DNA from: Candidatus Borkfalkia ceftriaxoniphila
Lineage (GTDB): Bacteria; Bacillota; Clostridia; Christensenellales; Borkfalkiaceae
Direction of reading: 5' to 3'
NCBI RefSeq assembly: GCF_004134775.1
Contig: NZ_SDOZ01000002.1
Location: forward strand, 1,090,005 to 1,154,004
Length of the DNA: 64,000 bases
Part shown: positions 41,979 to 50,820 of the stretch, in pieces
How the letters are laid out: every line of letters begins with the position of its first letter
Position numbering within the stretch: the stretch's first letter is position 1
Made by a program: the position numbers and the translations under genes
The notes under the pieces: model-generated
What the model saw: the letters and a program-made list of their open reading frames with translations, nothing else
Databases searched by the model: none
What the model was told of the DNA's origin: nothing

Positions 41979-42863
41979 GTGAAATTTACCGATCGACTGA
42001 AAAGCGTGCGCGGCGCGAAAAAAGCCGCGCTGATCGCCGTATCGATCCTCTGTATCGGCGGTGCGGTCGCCGCCGCCGCGTTGCACCTGCCCGATCTGTG
42101 GTTTCAAATTCTTTCCTACGTGTTCTATGCGCTTTCCGCGCTCTCTCTCGTCTATCTCATATACGTAGTAATTTGTTTTGTACCGAAAATGAAAACGAAT
42201 ATTACGCGTTGGGCGCAGAATTACGAATTTACCGATAAACTTTTACACGATTACGGATATCGCACGGTGGCGTTCGGGCTCGTCACCTGGGCGGTCAGCG
42301 TGGCGTACGCCCTGTTTCAGGGCACGCTCGCCGTGCTTTCCCATTCCGTCTGGTTCGGTGCGTTGGCGGGGTATTATCTGGTACTCGCATTCCTGCGCGG
42401 CGGCGTGATCCTGCGAGGACGCAAGGGCGAAACGGAAGAGGAAAAGAATTTGCTGCGCATCCGCGTCTACCGTACGGGCGGGATCCTCCTCATCGTGCTC
42501 ACGCTGGCGCTTTCGGCGGCCGTCGTACAGATGGTGTACGCAAACCGCGCGTTCGAATACGCGGGGCTGATGATTTACGCCTCCGCCGCCTACGCATTTT
42601 ATAAGATCATCATGGCGCTGTATAATCTTGTCAAGGCGCGCAAGCAGAGCGATTTCAAGATACGCGCGGTGCGGAATATCAACTTTGCCGACGCGGCGGT
42701 TTCCGTGCTCGCCTTGCAGACCGCCATGTTTCAGGCGTTCTCGCCCGAAGCGGACGTGAGCCTTTACAACGCGGTCACGGGCGGCGCTGTCTGCCTGCTC
42801 ATCGTCGCGCTGGGCGCGTTTATGTTCGTGCGGGCGACGATCGCGCTGAAAAATCAAGGATAA
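41979..42863 (+). CDS. Unknown multi-pass membrane protein
   Basis: A 294-residue protein I do not recognise. It has about six to eight hydrophobic segments (roughly 20-38, 44-68, 94-114, 122-142, 170-192, 198-218 and 262-286), with basic loops such as RGRKGETEEEKNLLRIR between them. It starts with GTG behind GGGGGAG. It has its own promoter and a strong terminator, so it is a single-gene unit not tied to the sugar operons. No catalytic or transport motif was identified. Confidence 0.7.
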   Translation: MKFTDRLKSVRGAKKAALIAVSILCIGGAVAAAALHLPDLWFQILSYVFYALSALSLVYLIYVVICFVPKMKTNITRWAQNYEFTDKLLHDYGYRTVAFGLVTWAVSVAYALFQGTLAVLSHSVWFGALAGYYLVLAFLRGGVILRGRKGETEEEKNLLRIRVYRTGGILLIVLTLALSAAVVQMVYANRAFEYAGLMIYASAAYAFYKIIMALYNLVKARKQSDFKIRAVRNINFADAAVSVLALQTAMFQAFSPEADVSLYNAVTGGAVCLLIVALGAFMFVRATIALKNQG

Positions 42864-42872
42864 CAAAAATAT

Positions 42873-42907
42873 AAAAGAGCGCAAACCGAAAGGGTTTGCG
42901 CTCTTTT
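42873..42907. terminator. Bidirectional terminator with GAAA tetraloop
   Basis: A 15-bp perfect stem (AAAAGAGCGCAAACC and complement) is closed by a GAAA loop. It lies between the membrane protein gene and the convergent AraC gene, whose stop is at 42909. Confidence 0.9.
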
Positions 42908-42908
42908 T

Positions 42909-43664
42909 CTATGTAGGGGAAGGTTCCGCGTGCTTGCGGTATTCGGAGGGGCTTTGTCCGGTCAGTTTTTTGAAGGTCACGGAAAACTGCGAGATATTGG
43001 CGAATCCGCAGGTGGTGGCGATATCCGCGATACAGATGGTGGAATTGCTCAACAAAAGTTTCGCGTGGTCTATCTTTTTCTGCAATATATAGTTGAGCGG
43101 GCTCATGCCCGTCTTTTTTTTGAACGCGTGGCGGAAATGGTCGTACGAATACCCCGAAAGTTTCGCAAGATATCCGAGATCGATGTCCGAAGTGTACTGC
43201 TCGTTGATATAGCGCAGCACGGGCGAAAAACTGTTCTGCGAATAGGGGGCGTCGTTCTGGCGCGTCAAACCGAGCAAAAGTTGCCCCGTCAAAAGCGAAC
43301 ACATGAAATAAAAGTCGGATTCCTTGTTGATCGTTTCGTTCTGTATCTGTTCCAGAAGTTTTAAAACCGATTTGTCGTGGTCGCTGTACAGTTTATCGCA
43401 TTGCAGTTTTGCGTCCGCTTCGGCGGGCGTAAAGCCGAGGCACAGGACTTTGACTTTGCTCAAGTGCGATTCGTTGTGGGGACGGTTACGGGGGTAGATG
43501 AGAAAATTGCCCGCAAAGCACTTGTAACTCTCGCCGTTGGTGTCGGATACGGAGTTCCCGTCGCAAAAGTACGTCAGTTCGTAACAATTGTGGTAGTGCG
43601 GTTTCACGTACGTGTCTTTATTGTGGAAGTAACAGTAAAGATACTCGAATTTCGGAAGTTTCAT
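42909..43664 (-). CDS. AraC-family regulator divergent from cluster F
   Basis: A 251-residue regulator. The N-terminal cupin (VKPHYHNCYELTYFCDG, with paired histidines) is followed by a C-terminal AraC domain (about 150-248: IDLGYLAKLSGYSYDHFRHAFKKKTG ... IADIATTCGFANISQFSVTFKKLTG). The ATG at 43664 is chosen because the upstream residues in frame look non-coding and contain a promoter. The -10 box ends only 6 bases before this ATG, so the mRNA may be leaderless. It most likely controls the divergent operon starting at 43882. Confidence 0.87.
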   Translation of the reverse strand: MKLPKFEYLYCYFHNKDTYVKPHYHNCYELTYFCDGNSVSDTNGESYKCFAGNFLIYPRNRPHNESHLSKVKVLCLGFTPAEADAKLQCDKLYSDHDKSVLKLLEQIQNETINKESDFYFMCSLLTGQLLLGLTRQNDAPYSQNSFSPVLRYINEQYTSDIDLGYLAKLSGYSYDHFRHAFKKKTGMSPLNYILQKKIDHAKLLLSNSTICIADIATTCGFANISQFSVTFKKLTGQSPSEYRKHAEPSPT

Positions 43665-43670
43665 GCCTTT

Positions 43671-43699
43671 ATTGTAAACGGCGGCGGCGCGTTTGTCAA
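43671..43699 (-). promoter_or_regulatory. Promoter of the AraC gene (minus strand)
   Basis: On the minus strand TTGACA (43699-43694), a 17-bp spacer, TACAAT (43676-43671). Transcription would start at or next to the A of the start codon at 43664. Confidence 0.75.
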
Positions 43700-43805
43700 C
43701 AGGAAAATAACCAAAAAATATAACTGATTTCACAGATATTACCAAAATTGACAAAAAAATTGCCGAAATTCAGCCATATTTGAAAAATACTTAACCAGAA
43801 AGATA

Positions 43806-43834
43806 TTGAAAAACCCCCTATGAAACTATATACT
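43806..43834 (+). promoter_or_regulatory. Promoter of cluster F
   Basis: TTGAAA (43806-43811), a 17-bp spacer, TATACT (43829-43834). The AT-rich stretch 43700-43805 upstream is the likely binding region of the divergent AraC protein. Confidence 0.78.
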
Positions 43835-43881
43835 GTATCTGTCTTTTTAAGACGCACGTAAAAATTATTCGGAGGTAGAAA

Positions 43882-45357
43882 ATGAAGGACAGAAAAAAGA
43901 TCGTTGCAATATTGCTCTGTTTTGTTTTCGCTTTGGCGCTCTTTGTCGGGTGCGGCGGAAAGAAAGATGACGGAAAGATCGAACTATTGGTGGATATGCA
44001 CGGACTGATGCCCACGCTGAATACCGAACCCACGACGGAAAATCCTACGGTGATTTTGGCGACGCGGCGTATTCAGGAGGCGTTCGAAAAGGAAAATCCC
44101 GATATCAAGATCAAATGGGCGCGTTCCAAGCCCGTGGGCGGGCTGGAAGCGGAAGTTTCGCAGTGGTTCGTCACGCAGATCGCGGGCGACAACTGTCCCG
44201 CCATCGCCTTTTCCTGGGGCACGCAGTATCAGGACCGCGACTATTACGTGGATATGACGAAATATTATAACGAACCCAACGAATACGTCGAGGGCAACGA
44301 AAAGTGGAGCGATCTCTTTGAGGATTATCTCTTCGAAACCTCCACCGTGCGCGACATCAAAGGGCAGTTGGTCGGCGTTCCCATCACGCTGTACGCGGGT
44401 CCCGCCACGGGCTGGTATTACAATACCGACCTCATTTCCAAGACGCAGATCCCCAAAAACTGGGAACAGTTCGTAACGCTTGCCAAGGAACTCAACAAGG
44501 ACCCCGAGATCACGGCGGTCGCGCCCTGGTCGTATTTCAAGAAGATCTCGCTCGACAACTGGATCATGCAGTACACCATCGGGCCGAGCATCGCGAGTTA
44601 TATCATGGAGCAGACCGACTACAACAAGGATAACGTGACTTCCACGGTCGAACAACTGCGCGCCATGAAGGCGGGGCTGTACAATCCCGTGACGCAGCCG
44701 TACGCAAAGGAAGTATACGTGCAGGCGAAGCGCTATTTTACCGAACTTCTCCGCGAGGGTTGGATGAGCACCGACTACACGCCCCAGTGGAATTCGGGCA
44801 AGGTCGCCATGTACGAAGAAGGGCTGTGGGCGCTGTATCCGCAGTACAACAACACCGCGCGCGAATTCGACTTCGGCGTATTCCCCGCGCCGCTCATGGA
44901 TAGTTCGACGACGAAGTACACCACCGAGATCAAATACACCGAAAAGGGACCTTATCAGCCCAAAGGCGACATGATCCTCAATATCATGAAACCCGCGGTC
45001 AAGGACGATCCCGCATTAGAAGCCGCGGCGGTCAAATTCCTGAAATTCCTGACCGTTCCCGAAAATATCTCCATGATCGTGGAAGAGCAGGGGTCCAGTC
45101 TGGGCGCCGTCAAGGGATCCACTTACAACAGCGTTCTGGACGATTGGCTCGACCAGTCCTTTCCCATCGTGCCCGAAACCAACTGGCCGCTCGCTTTCAA
45201 TTCCGAGCAGAACGACAAACTCAACCGCCTGTTCGGCGAATGGGTTTTGGGAAGGCACACCGACGATAAATTCTTCGAGCAGGTCAACACCATACAGCAG
45301 GCGGGCGCGGACGCTTACATCAGGGATCTGAACATCGATACTTCCGGCTGGAATTAA
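43882..45357 (+). CDS. Extracellular sugar-binding lipoprotein of importer 3
   Basis: A 491-residue family-1 solute-binding lipoprotein (lipobox FVGC, about 21-24). It has the hydrophobic signal peptide, TEPTTENPTVILATRRIQEAFEKENPDIKIKW near the mature N-terminus, and NLYDW-like closing motifs of MalE-type proteins. It is the first gene of cluster F, with CGGAGGT before the ATG. The permeases follow after one small gene. Expected to bind an oligosaccharide outside the membrane; ligand unknown. Confidence 0.9.
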   Translation: MKDRKKIVAILLCFVFALALFVGCGGKKDDGKIELLVDMHGLMPTLNTEPTTENPTVILATRRIQEAFEKENPDIKIKWARSKPVGGLEAEVSQWFVTQIAGDNCPAIAFSWGTQYQDRDYYVDMTKYYNEPNEYVEGNEKWSDLFEDYLFETSTVRDIKGQLVGVPITLYAGPATGWYYNTDLISKTQIPKNWEQFVTLAKELNKDPEITAVAPWSYFKKISLDNWIMQYTIGPSIASYIMEQTDYNKDNVTSTVEQLRAMKAGLYNPVTQPYAKEVYVQAKRYFTELLREGWMSTDYTPQWNSGKVAMYEEGLWALYPQYNNTAREFDFGVFPAPLMDSSTTKYTTEIKYTEKGPYQPKGDMILNIMKPAVKDDPALEAAAVKFLKFLTVPENISMIVEEQGSSLGAVKGSTYNSVLDDWLDQSFPIVPETNWPLAFNSEQNDKLNRLFGEWVLGRHTDDKFFEQVNTIQQAGADAYIRDLNIDTSGWN

Positions 45358-45366
45358 AAGGTACGT

Positions 45367-45807
45367 ATGAAACTGAAAAGAACGCTCATCGCGGTCCTGG
45401 CGATCGTGCTCGTATTCGGCGCATTCGCGCTGTTCGATACGGTGCGCGCCCAAACCTATACCATCGAAGTCGTCTCCCTCACGCCCGAAAAACCCGTGGC
45501 GGACGTGCGCCAGCAGGTGCAGATCAAACTGCGCGTCACCAAAAAGGGCAAGGGCGTGGAGGGGCACTCGCTGTTCGCGATCTCGAAAAACGGAGGCACG
45601 TTTAAAGGCAACCGCGCCGAAACGGACGAAGAGGGCGTCGCCTCCTTTATCTACATTCCCTTTTCGGCGACCAGTTTGCAGCCCGCAAGGCCCGTCACGA
45701 TCTCCGTCATCGACGAATCCAATTCGGTGTTTCTGGAGATCAACACGCGCTTCGAATTCGTCATCGATTTACAGCCGAAACCCAAAACGACAGGAGGTGC
45801 GCTATGA
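45367..45807 (+). CDS. Small membrane-anchored or secreted Ig-like protein in an importer operon
   Basis: A 146-residue protein. One N-terminal hydrophobic segment (about 7-25) could be a signal peptide or an anchor. The rest resembles a single bacterial Ig-like (Big_1/invasin-like) domain: VSLTPEKPVADVRQQVQIKLRVTKKGKGVEGHSLF ... GGTFKGNRAETDEEGVASFIYIP. It sits between the binding protein and the first permease, and its stop overlaps the permease ATG by 4 nt, so it is made together with the transporter. No such subunit is standard in sugar importers. It may be an extracellular adaptor or docking module (speculative). Confidence 0.7.
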   Translation: MKLKRTLIAVLAIVLVFGAFALFDTVRAQTYTIEVVSLTPEKPVADVRQQVQIKLRVTKKGKGVEGHSLFAISKNGGTFKGNRAETDEEGVASFIYIPFSATSLQPARPVTISVIDESNSVFLEINTRFEFVIDLQPKPKTTGGAL

Positions 45808-46763
45808 AGATCGGTCATGCCGCGTCGGGCTTGAAACAAAAATTTGCGGGGCTGGGCAGAGAGATCTGGAAGAGAAAACTCGCTTATCTCTTTATCGCAC
45901 CCCTCATTATCGGATTATTGATATTTTCCTATTACCCGCCCGTTTACGGGCTGACGCTCTCGTTTTTCGAAAAACACAGCGTCGGGGAAATGTCTTTCGT
46001 CGGATTCCGCAACTATATCGATCTGTTTCACGACTCCGTGTTTTTGCGCTCCATACCCACGATGTTCGCCATCATGATCCCGCGCCTTCTCATCGGCATT
46101 GTGGTGCCGCTCGTCATGGCGGAACTCATTTTCGGCGTGAAATCGCAGAAATTGCAGAGTTTGTACCGCGTGCTCGTATTGGTTCCCATCGTCGCGCCAG
46201 GCGTCGTCGGCACGCTTATCTGGAGAAATATTTTCGATCCCACGAGCGGGCTTCTGACCACGGTCGCGCGCCTTCTCGGGTTCATGGGCCCTACGCAGGT
46301 CATCGACTGGCTGGGCGATCCCAACTGGGTCGTGCCCTCCATCATCTTTATGGGCTTTCCCTGGATCGGCGGCACGAGCGTGCTCATCTATATGTCGGGG
46401 CTGATGGGGATCTCCAGCGAAGTTTTAGAGGCTTCCCGTCTTGACGGCGCGAGCGTGCTCGTGCGTATCTGGAAGATCGATCTGCCGCTACTCATCGGGC
46501 AGATACGTTATTTTCTCATCTTCGGGCTGATCGGCGGATTCCAGGATTACAGCACGCAGATCGTGTTGACCGACGGCGGGCCGGGTTACTCTACCTACGT
46601 GCCCGGATATTATATGTATCAGCAGGCCTTCATGCACGACAATATGGGCTACGCCTCGGCGATCGGCTCGGTCATGTTCGTCGTCATCATGGTCGTATCG
46701 CTGTTTGCGTTCAAATTCGTCAGCAGCAAGAATATACAGGGTCTTGACCAGGAGTCGTTGTAG
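45804..46763 (+). CDS. ABC sugar importer permease (MalF/UgpA type)
   Basis: A 319-residue permease, first transmembrane subunit of importer 3. It shows KRKLAYLFIAPLIIGLLIFSYYPPVYGL at the start, the EAA loop VLEASRLDGASVLVRIWKIDLPLL, and the YSTQIVLTDGGPGYST pattern after it. GGAGGTG precedes the ATG, which overlaps the Ig-like gene. The next permease overlaps its stop by one base. Confidence 0.92.
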   Translation: MKIGHAASGLKQKFAGLGREIWKRKLAYLFIAPLIIGLLIFSYYPPVYGLTLSFFEKHSVGEMSFVGFRNYIDLFHDSVFLRSIPTMFAIMIPRLLIGIVVPLVMAELIFGVKSQKLQSLYRVLVLVPIVAPGVVGTLIWRNIFDPTSGLLTTVARLLGFMGPTQVIDWLGDPNWVVPSIIFMGFPWIGGTSVLIYMSGLMGISSEVLEASRLDGASVLVRIWKIDLPLLIGQIRYFLIFGLIGGFQDYSTQIVLTDGGPGYSTYVPGYYMYQQAFMHDNMGYASAIGSVMFVVIMVVSLFAFKFVSSKNIQGLDQESL

Positions 46764-47608
46764 TGGAAAATATCGAAAAATCAAGGCGTAAAAAGTTTCC
46801 CGTAGCGCAGACGGTCTTACACGTCGTGCTCGTCTTTTTACTGTTTATCATGCTGTATCCGCTGGCAATGGCGCTCTGGAACGCGTTCAAATCGGACATC
46901 GCCTACGACTATACCCGCTGGTATCCCACGCTGCCGCTGCGCATACGGAACGTTTCCACCGCGTTCGACATGACTTCCAAATATATGCTCAATACGGTGG
47001 TCGTCGGCGTGGCGGGCACGGCGGGCATGCTCGCCATCTCGTCGCTCGCGTCCTTCGCCTTTGCGAAAATGAAATTCCCAGGGCGTTCGTTCTTTTTATC
47101 CATGGTTCTGGCGCTGATGATGGTGCCCGGCGTTCTCACGCTCGTGCCCAGTTACATTCTGTACAAGACGCTGGGGCTCCACGACAATCTGATGGCGCTC
47201 ATTCTGCCCATCTGGACGGGCGGCTGTATCTTTGCGGTGTTTTTGCTCACGACTTTCTTTTCGGGGCTCCCGAAAGATCTGTTCGAGGCTGCGCAGATCG
47301 ACGGCGCGTCGCTGTTCCGCTGCTATTACGCCATCGCGCTCCCTTTGAGCATGCCCATTTTAGGCACGATCACGATCATGCAGATCGTCAACGTGTGGAA
47401 CGACTATATCTGGCCGCAACTCGTTTTGTCCGAGGAAAAATTCACCGTTTCGGCGGGGCTGCTGCTCACGTTCAAGAGCGAATACACGTCCAATATGCCC
47501 GTCATGTTCGCGGGATATCTGGTGGCATCTTCACCTTTGATCTTATTGTTTATTTTCGCAAATAAATTCTATATTCAGGGACTTGTCGGCGCCGCGATTA
47601 AAATGTAA
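46763..47608 (+). CDS. ABC sugar importer permease (MalG/UgpE type)
   Basis: A 281-residue permease, second transmembrane subunit of importer 3. It has six hydrophobic segments, the EAA loop LFEAAQIDGASLFRCYYAIALPLS and the C-terminal ANKFYIQGLVGAAIKM. It starts with GTG within the previous stop (TAGTG), behind CAGGAG, so the two permeases are coupled at 1:1. Confidence 0.92.
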   Translation: MENIEKSRRKKFPVAQTVLHVVLVFLLFIMLYPLAMALWNAFKSDIAYDYTRWYPTLPLRIRNVSTAFDMTSKYMLNTVVVGVAGTAGMLAISSLASFAFAKMKFPGRSFFLSMVLALMMVPGVLTLVPSYILYKTLGLHDNLMALILPIWTGGCIFAVFLLTTFFSGLPKDLFEAAQIDGASLFRCYYAIALPLSMPILGTITIMQIVNVWNDYIWPQLVLSEEKFTVSAGLLLTFKSEYTSNMPVMFAGYLVASSPLILLFIFANKFYIQGLVGAAIKM

Positions 47609-47632
47609 AAAATCAAAGAAAAGAGAAAACGC

Positions 47633-48547
47633 ATGAAAGAAAGAATACCTGTTATCATTGATACTGATCTGGGCGACGATATCGACGACGCGTTCGCGCT
47701 GTGCCTCGCCATGCAGTCGCCCGAACTGGAAATTTTGGGCGTCACCACGGTGCACCGCTGCGCCGCCTACCGCGCGAAAATGGCAAAGTCGCTCCTGAAC
47801 GCGGGCGGGTTCTGCGAAGTGCCCGTGTACGCGGGCGAATCGAAGCCGCTCGTGCGCGAGAGCGTGCACGGCCGCCCGCTCGATTACGGCGAAAAGCCGC
47901 ACTCGTACGCGGAAGAATACGATGCGACCGAATATGACGGCGACGACGCGGTCTCCTTTATCGTCGGTACGCTGGAAAAGAGCGACAGAAAGATCACGCT
48001 CGTGACCCTCGGCGCGCTGACGAACATCGCGCTCGTTTTGCAAAAGCGCCCCGACCTGTTCGGAAAGATCGAAAAGTTGTGCATCATGGGCGGCGCATTT
48101 TCCATGAATCTCGGCGAATACAACTTTTCCTGCGATCCCGACGCCGCCGCGATCGTGATGGACAGCGGTCTGCCCATACTCTGCGTGGGGGTGGACATCA
48201 CCTTTCAGTGCAAACTGAGCGGAGAACTTTTAAACGAGGTGCAGACGCACCCGCACCCCTGCCTGCAAATGCTCAACCGTATGCGCAAAAAGTGGGGGAC
48301 GGACGTATATTTGCACGATCCGCTCGCGCTCACGTGCGCGTTCGACGAATCGTTCGTTACGTTCCGCCCCATGGTCTGCGCGGTCGAGCGGGAGGCGAAA
48401 TTCGCCAACGGTTACGTCGTGAACCTGTCCGATTTCAACTGGCGGCACGACGTGAGCAGCAGTAAACTTCTCGTCGGTACGGGTGTGGACGCGGATGCGT
48501 TCACGCGCGAATACGTGCGCCGCGTGACGAGGTTTCCGAAAACATAA
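47633..48547 (+). CDS. Inosine-uridine-type nucleoside hydrolase family protein
   Basis: A 304-residue protein with the calcium-binding nucleoside hydrolase signature IIDTDLGDDIDDAFALCLA near the N-terminus and the later segments GALTNIALVL, LCIMGGAFSM and DPLAL. The family hydrolyses the N-glycosidic bond of ribonucleosides, but many members in glycan loci have unproven substrates and could act on other ribosides or glycosylamines. It has no signal peptide and stands in cluster F between permeases and a glycosidase lipoprotein. The ribosome binding site is weak (AAGAAAAGAG). Confidence 0.85.
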   Translation: MKERIPVIIDTDLGDDIDDAFALCLAMQSPELEILGVTTVHRCAAYRAKMAKSLLNAGGFCEVPVYAGESKPLVRESVHGRPLDYGEKPHSYAEEYDATEYDGDDAVSFIVGTLEKSDRKITLVTLGALTNIALVLQKRPDLFGKIEKLCIMGGAFSMNLGEYNFSCDPDAAAIVMDSGLPILCVGVDITFQCKLSGELLNEVQTHPHPCLQMLNRMRKKWGTDVYLHDPLALTCAFDESFVTFRPMVCAVEREAKFANGYVVNLSDFNWRHDVSSSKLLVGTGVDADAFTREYVRRVTRFPKT

Positions 48548-48556
48548 GGAGGTATA

Positions 48557-50806
48557 ATGAAGAGAACAATCGCAGTCTGTCTCGCCTGCCTGACCGCCGC
48601 CGCGCTTTTATTGTCCGGCTGCGGCAAGGTGGACGATAAACTCACGCCGCCGCCCATCGTCGGCAACGAGCGTACTTTCGACGAGGAGGCGTTTTCCGAC
48701 CCCGCGCTCAAATTCCGCCCGCTGCCCATCATTCACGCGAGCGAATTCGAAACGAACGGAGTGGATAAAGCGACGCTGGATATGCTCAAAGAATACGGCT
48801 ACGGCGGCGTTGCGACCAATGTTTCCTTTCTCGAAAATTATCTGGAAAGCGAGGAGATGTGGGATTCGCTCGTATCCAACGTGGAGTATGCCATCGAAGA
48901 ACTGGGCCTCCGCGTCTGGCTGTACGACGAATTGCATTACCCCAGCGGCGCCGCGGGCGGGCTGGTTTTGAGGGATCATCCCGAATGGCAGGCGGAAGGG
49001 CTCGTGAACGGCACGAAGATCGTGTCCGCGGGCGCGCGCGTCGAGATTTCCGCGCCGCACGGGCATTCGTTCGCCTTTGCAAAAGCCTTTGCGGGCACGG
49101 GCGTGGACGATATGGACCTTTCCGACTGCGTGGATCTGATGCCGCGCGTGAAGAACGGCACGCTCACCTGGCAGGCGGATAAAGACAGGGTCGTGGCGGT
49201 GCAGTACGTCAAGTATTTTTACGAGGGTACGCACGCGGTCAACAACTGGGCGGAACTTCGGCGCTATATCAACGTATTGAAAGCCGAACCCGTGCAGGAA
49301 TTTATCCGCGTGACGCACGAACAGTATAAATCGCGTCTGGGCAAATATTTCGGCAACGGCATCGAGGCGTTTTTCACCGACGAGCCGTCCATGCTGGGAA
49401 CGTATTTCGACGGCCCGCCCACGACGCCCGGCGTCAAAGACCCCGTAGATCCGGACATTCCGCTCCTTCCCACTGCCAATTACAGCAGCGATATGACGGA
49501 AAAGTTTCTGAAACTGCGCGGTTATTCCCCCGAAAACTATTATTCATATCTCTATGAAGGGGAATCCGACGCCGCCAAGCGGTTCCGCTGGGATTACTAC
49601 AAGACGTTGGGCGAACTGATGGCTTCCAACTATTCGGGGCAGATCGGCGCCTGGTGCGAGGACAACGGCGTGAGCCTGACGGGGCACTTCCTTCTGGAAG
49701 AAGATATCTATATGCACCCGATCTTCAACGGCAATATCATGCGCAATCTGTCGAATATGCAGATGCCGGGGATCGACCTTCTGACGGCGAATCCCGCCAC
49801 GGCCGTGAACTGGTGTTCGACGACGGCGAAATTTGCCGCGTCCGCCGCGCATTTCGGCGGAAAGTCAAAGGTGATGAGCGAAGTTTCCGCCGCCTTCGAC
49901 GCCGTGGAAACGAGCGATATGTATGCGAAACTCGGTTCGGTGGCGGTGCAGTACGCGATGGGCGTCAACCAGATCGGCACGTTTTACCGTCCGCATCTGA
50001 TGAGCGAAGAGGAAAACCGCCTGTTTACCGATACCATCGGACGCATGGGCTATATGCTCGACGGCGGCGTGCACGAGAGCAACGTGGCGGTGTATTATCC
50101 CATCGAGGGCATCTACATCGATACATTGCCGCCCGCGCATCTCAACCGATTTAACGACAAGGTCAGAAGCACGAGCGCGAATTTCAGCGATCTTGTGCGC
50201 ACGCTCGTCGGGAATCAGATCGATTACGACATTCTCGACGCGGTCAATCTCGCCGCGTGCGAAGTGGAAGAAGGCGCGCTCGTCACGCCCTCCGGCGAGC
50301 GGTTCAAGGCGATCGTCGTTCCCCGCACCAAGGCGCTGGAAGACGCCGCCGTGCAAAAACTCGCCGAGGCTGCCGCGGGCGGCGTTTCGGTGATCATGCA
50401 GAATACCAACGGCATTCTGTCCAACACGGCCGCGGGGCAGGCGGCGCTCACTCAGGCGCTCGACGATATTACGACGAGCAGGAATTTTTCTTATCAGAAG
50501 ACCGCTACGAACGTATCCGATTATCTTCGGGAACTGGGCGTAAAGTCGGTGGTGCTGGAAAAGAGCAACAGGGACGTGGTGGCGGTCAAGCATAAATACA
50601 AGAACAATTCCGTGTTTATGTTCGTCAATTCGTCGCCGCAGAACGTGAATATCACCGTGCGTCTCAACGAGATCGGAGATTTGTATCGGCAATGGGACGT
50701 TTACGGCGGCGCGGTCGAACTGATCAGCGTCCGCACGGAAGGGGAGGAAACGATCGTCGATCTGTCCCTTCCCGCAAACAGATGTACTTTTATAACAGTG
50801 GAATAA
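48557..50806 (+). CDS. GH106-like glycosidase lipoprotein
   Basis: A 749-residue lipoprotein (lipobox LSGC, about 20-23). The barrel motifs VWLYDELHYPSGAAGG (about 119-134), AFFTDEPSMLG (about 271-281) and a later KVMSEVSAAFD resemble the rhamnosidase-like GH106 group, whose members cut terminal L-rhamnose in pectic glycans. The central region (about 540-650) looks like the family's flavodoxin-like/beta-galactosidase trimerisation-type domain (YPIEGIYIDTLP). The family fit is by motif only; it may be a divergent, unclassified relative. AAGGAGGT precedes the ATG. Surface exposure is predicted. Confidence 0.65.
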   Translation: MKRTIAVCLACLTAAALLLSGCGKVDDKLTPPPIVGNERTFDEEAFSDPALKFRPLPIIHASEFETNGVDKATLDMLKEYGYGGVATNVSFLENYLESEEMWDSLVSNVEYAIEELGLRVWLYDELHYPSGAAGGLVLRDHPEWQAEGLVNGTKIVSAGARVEISAPHGHSFAFAKAFAGTGVDDMDLSDCVDLMPRVKNGTLTWQADKDRVVAVQYVKYFYEGTHAVNNWAELRRYINVLKAEPVQEFIRVTHEQYKSRLGKYFGNGIEAFFTDEPSMLGTYFDGPPTTPGVKDPVDPDIPLLPTANYSSDMTEKFLKLRGYSPENYYSYLYEGESDAAKRFRWDYYKTLGELMASNYSGQIGAWCEDNGVSLTGHFLLEEDIYMHPIFNGNIMRNLSNMQMPGIDLLTANPATAVNWCSTTAKFAASAAHFGGKSKVMSEVSAAFDAVETSDMYAKLGSVAVQYAMGVNQIGTFYRPHLMSEEENRLFTDTIGRMGYMLDGGVHESNVAVYYPIEGIYIDTLPPAHLNRFNDKVRSTSANFSDLVRTLVGNQIDYDILDAVNLAACEVEEGALVTPSGERFKAIVVPRTKALEDAAVQKLAEAAAGGVSVIMQNTNGILSNTAAGQAALTQALDDITTSRNFSYQKTATNVSDYLRELGVKSVVLEKSNRDVVAVKHKYKNNSVFMFVNSSPQNVNITVRLNEIGDLYRQWDVYGGAVELISVRTEGEETIVDLSLPANRCTFITVE

Positions 50807-50820
50807 AAGGAGGAAACAAG

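Noticed and set aside
43700..43805. Imperfect inverted repeat around AACTGATTTCACAG as an operator
   Set aside because: The arms match only partly and no second copy was found, so I do not list it as a site, although AraC binding in this gap is likely.
50692..50820. 43-residue extension before the signal peptide of the protein at 50821
   Set aside because: It overlaps the GH106-like gene in another frame and would bury the signal peptide; AAAGGAGG supports 50821.
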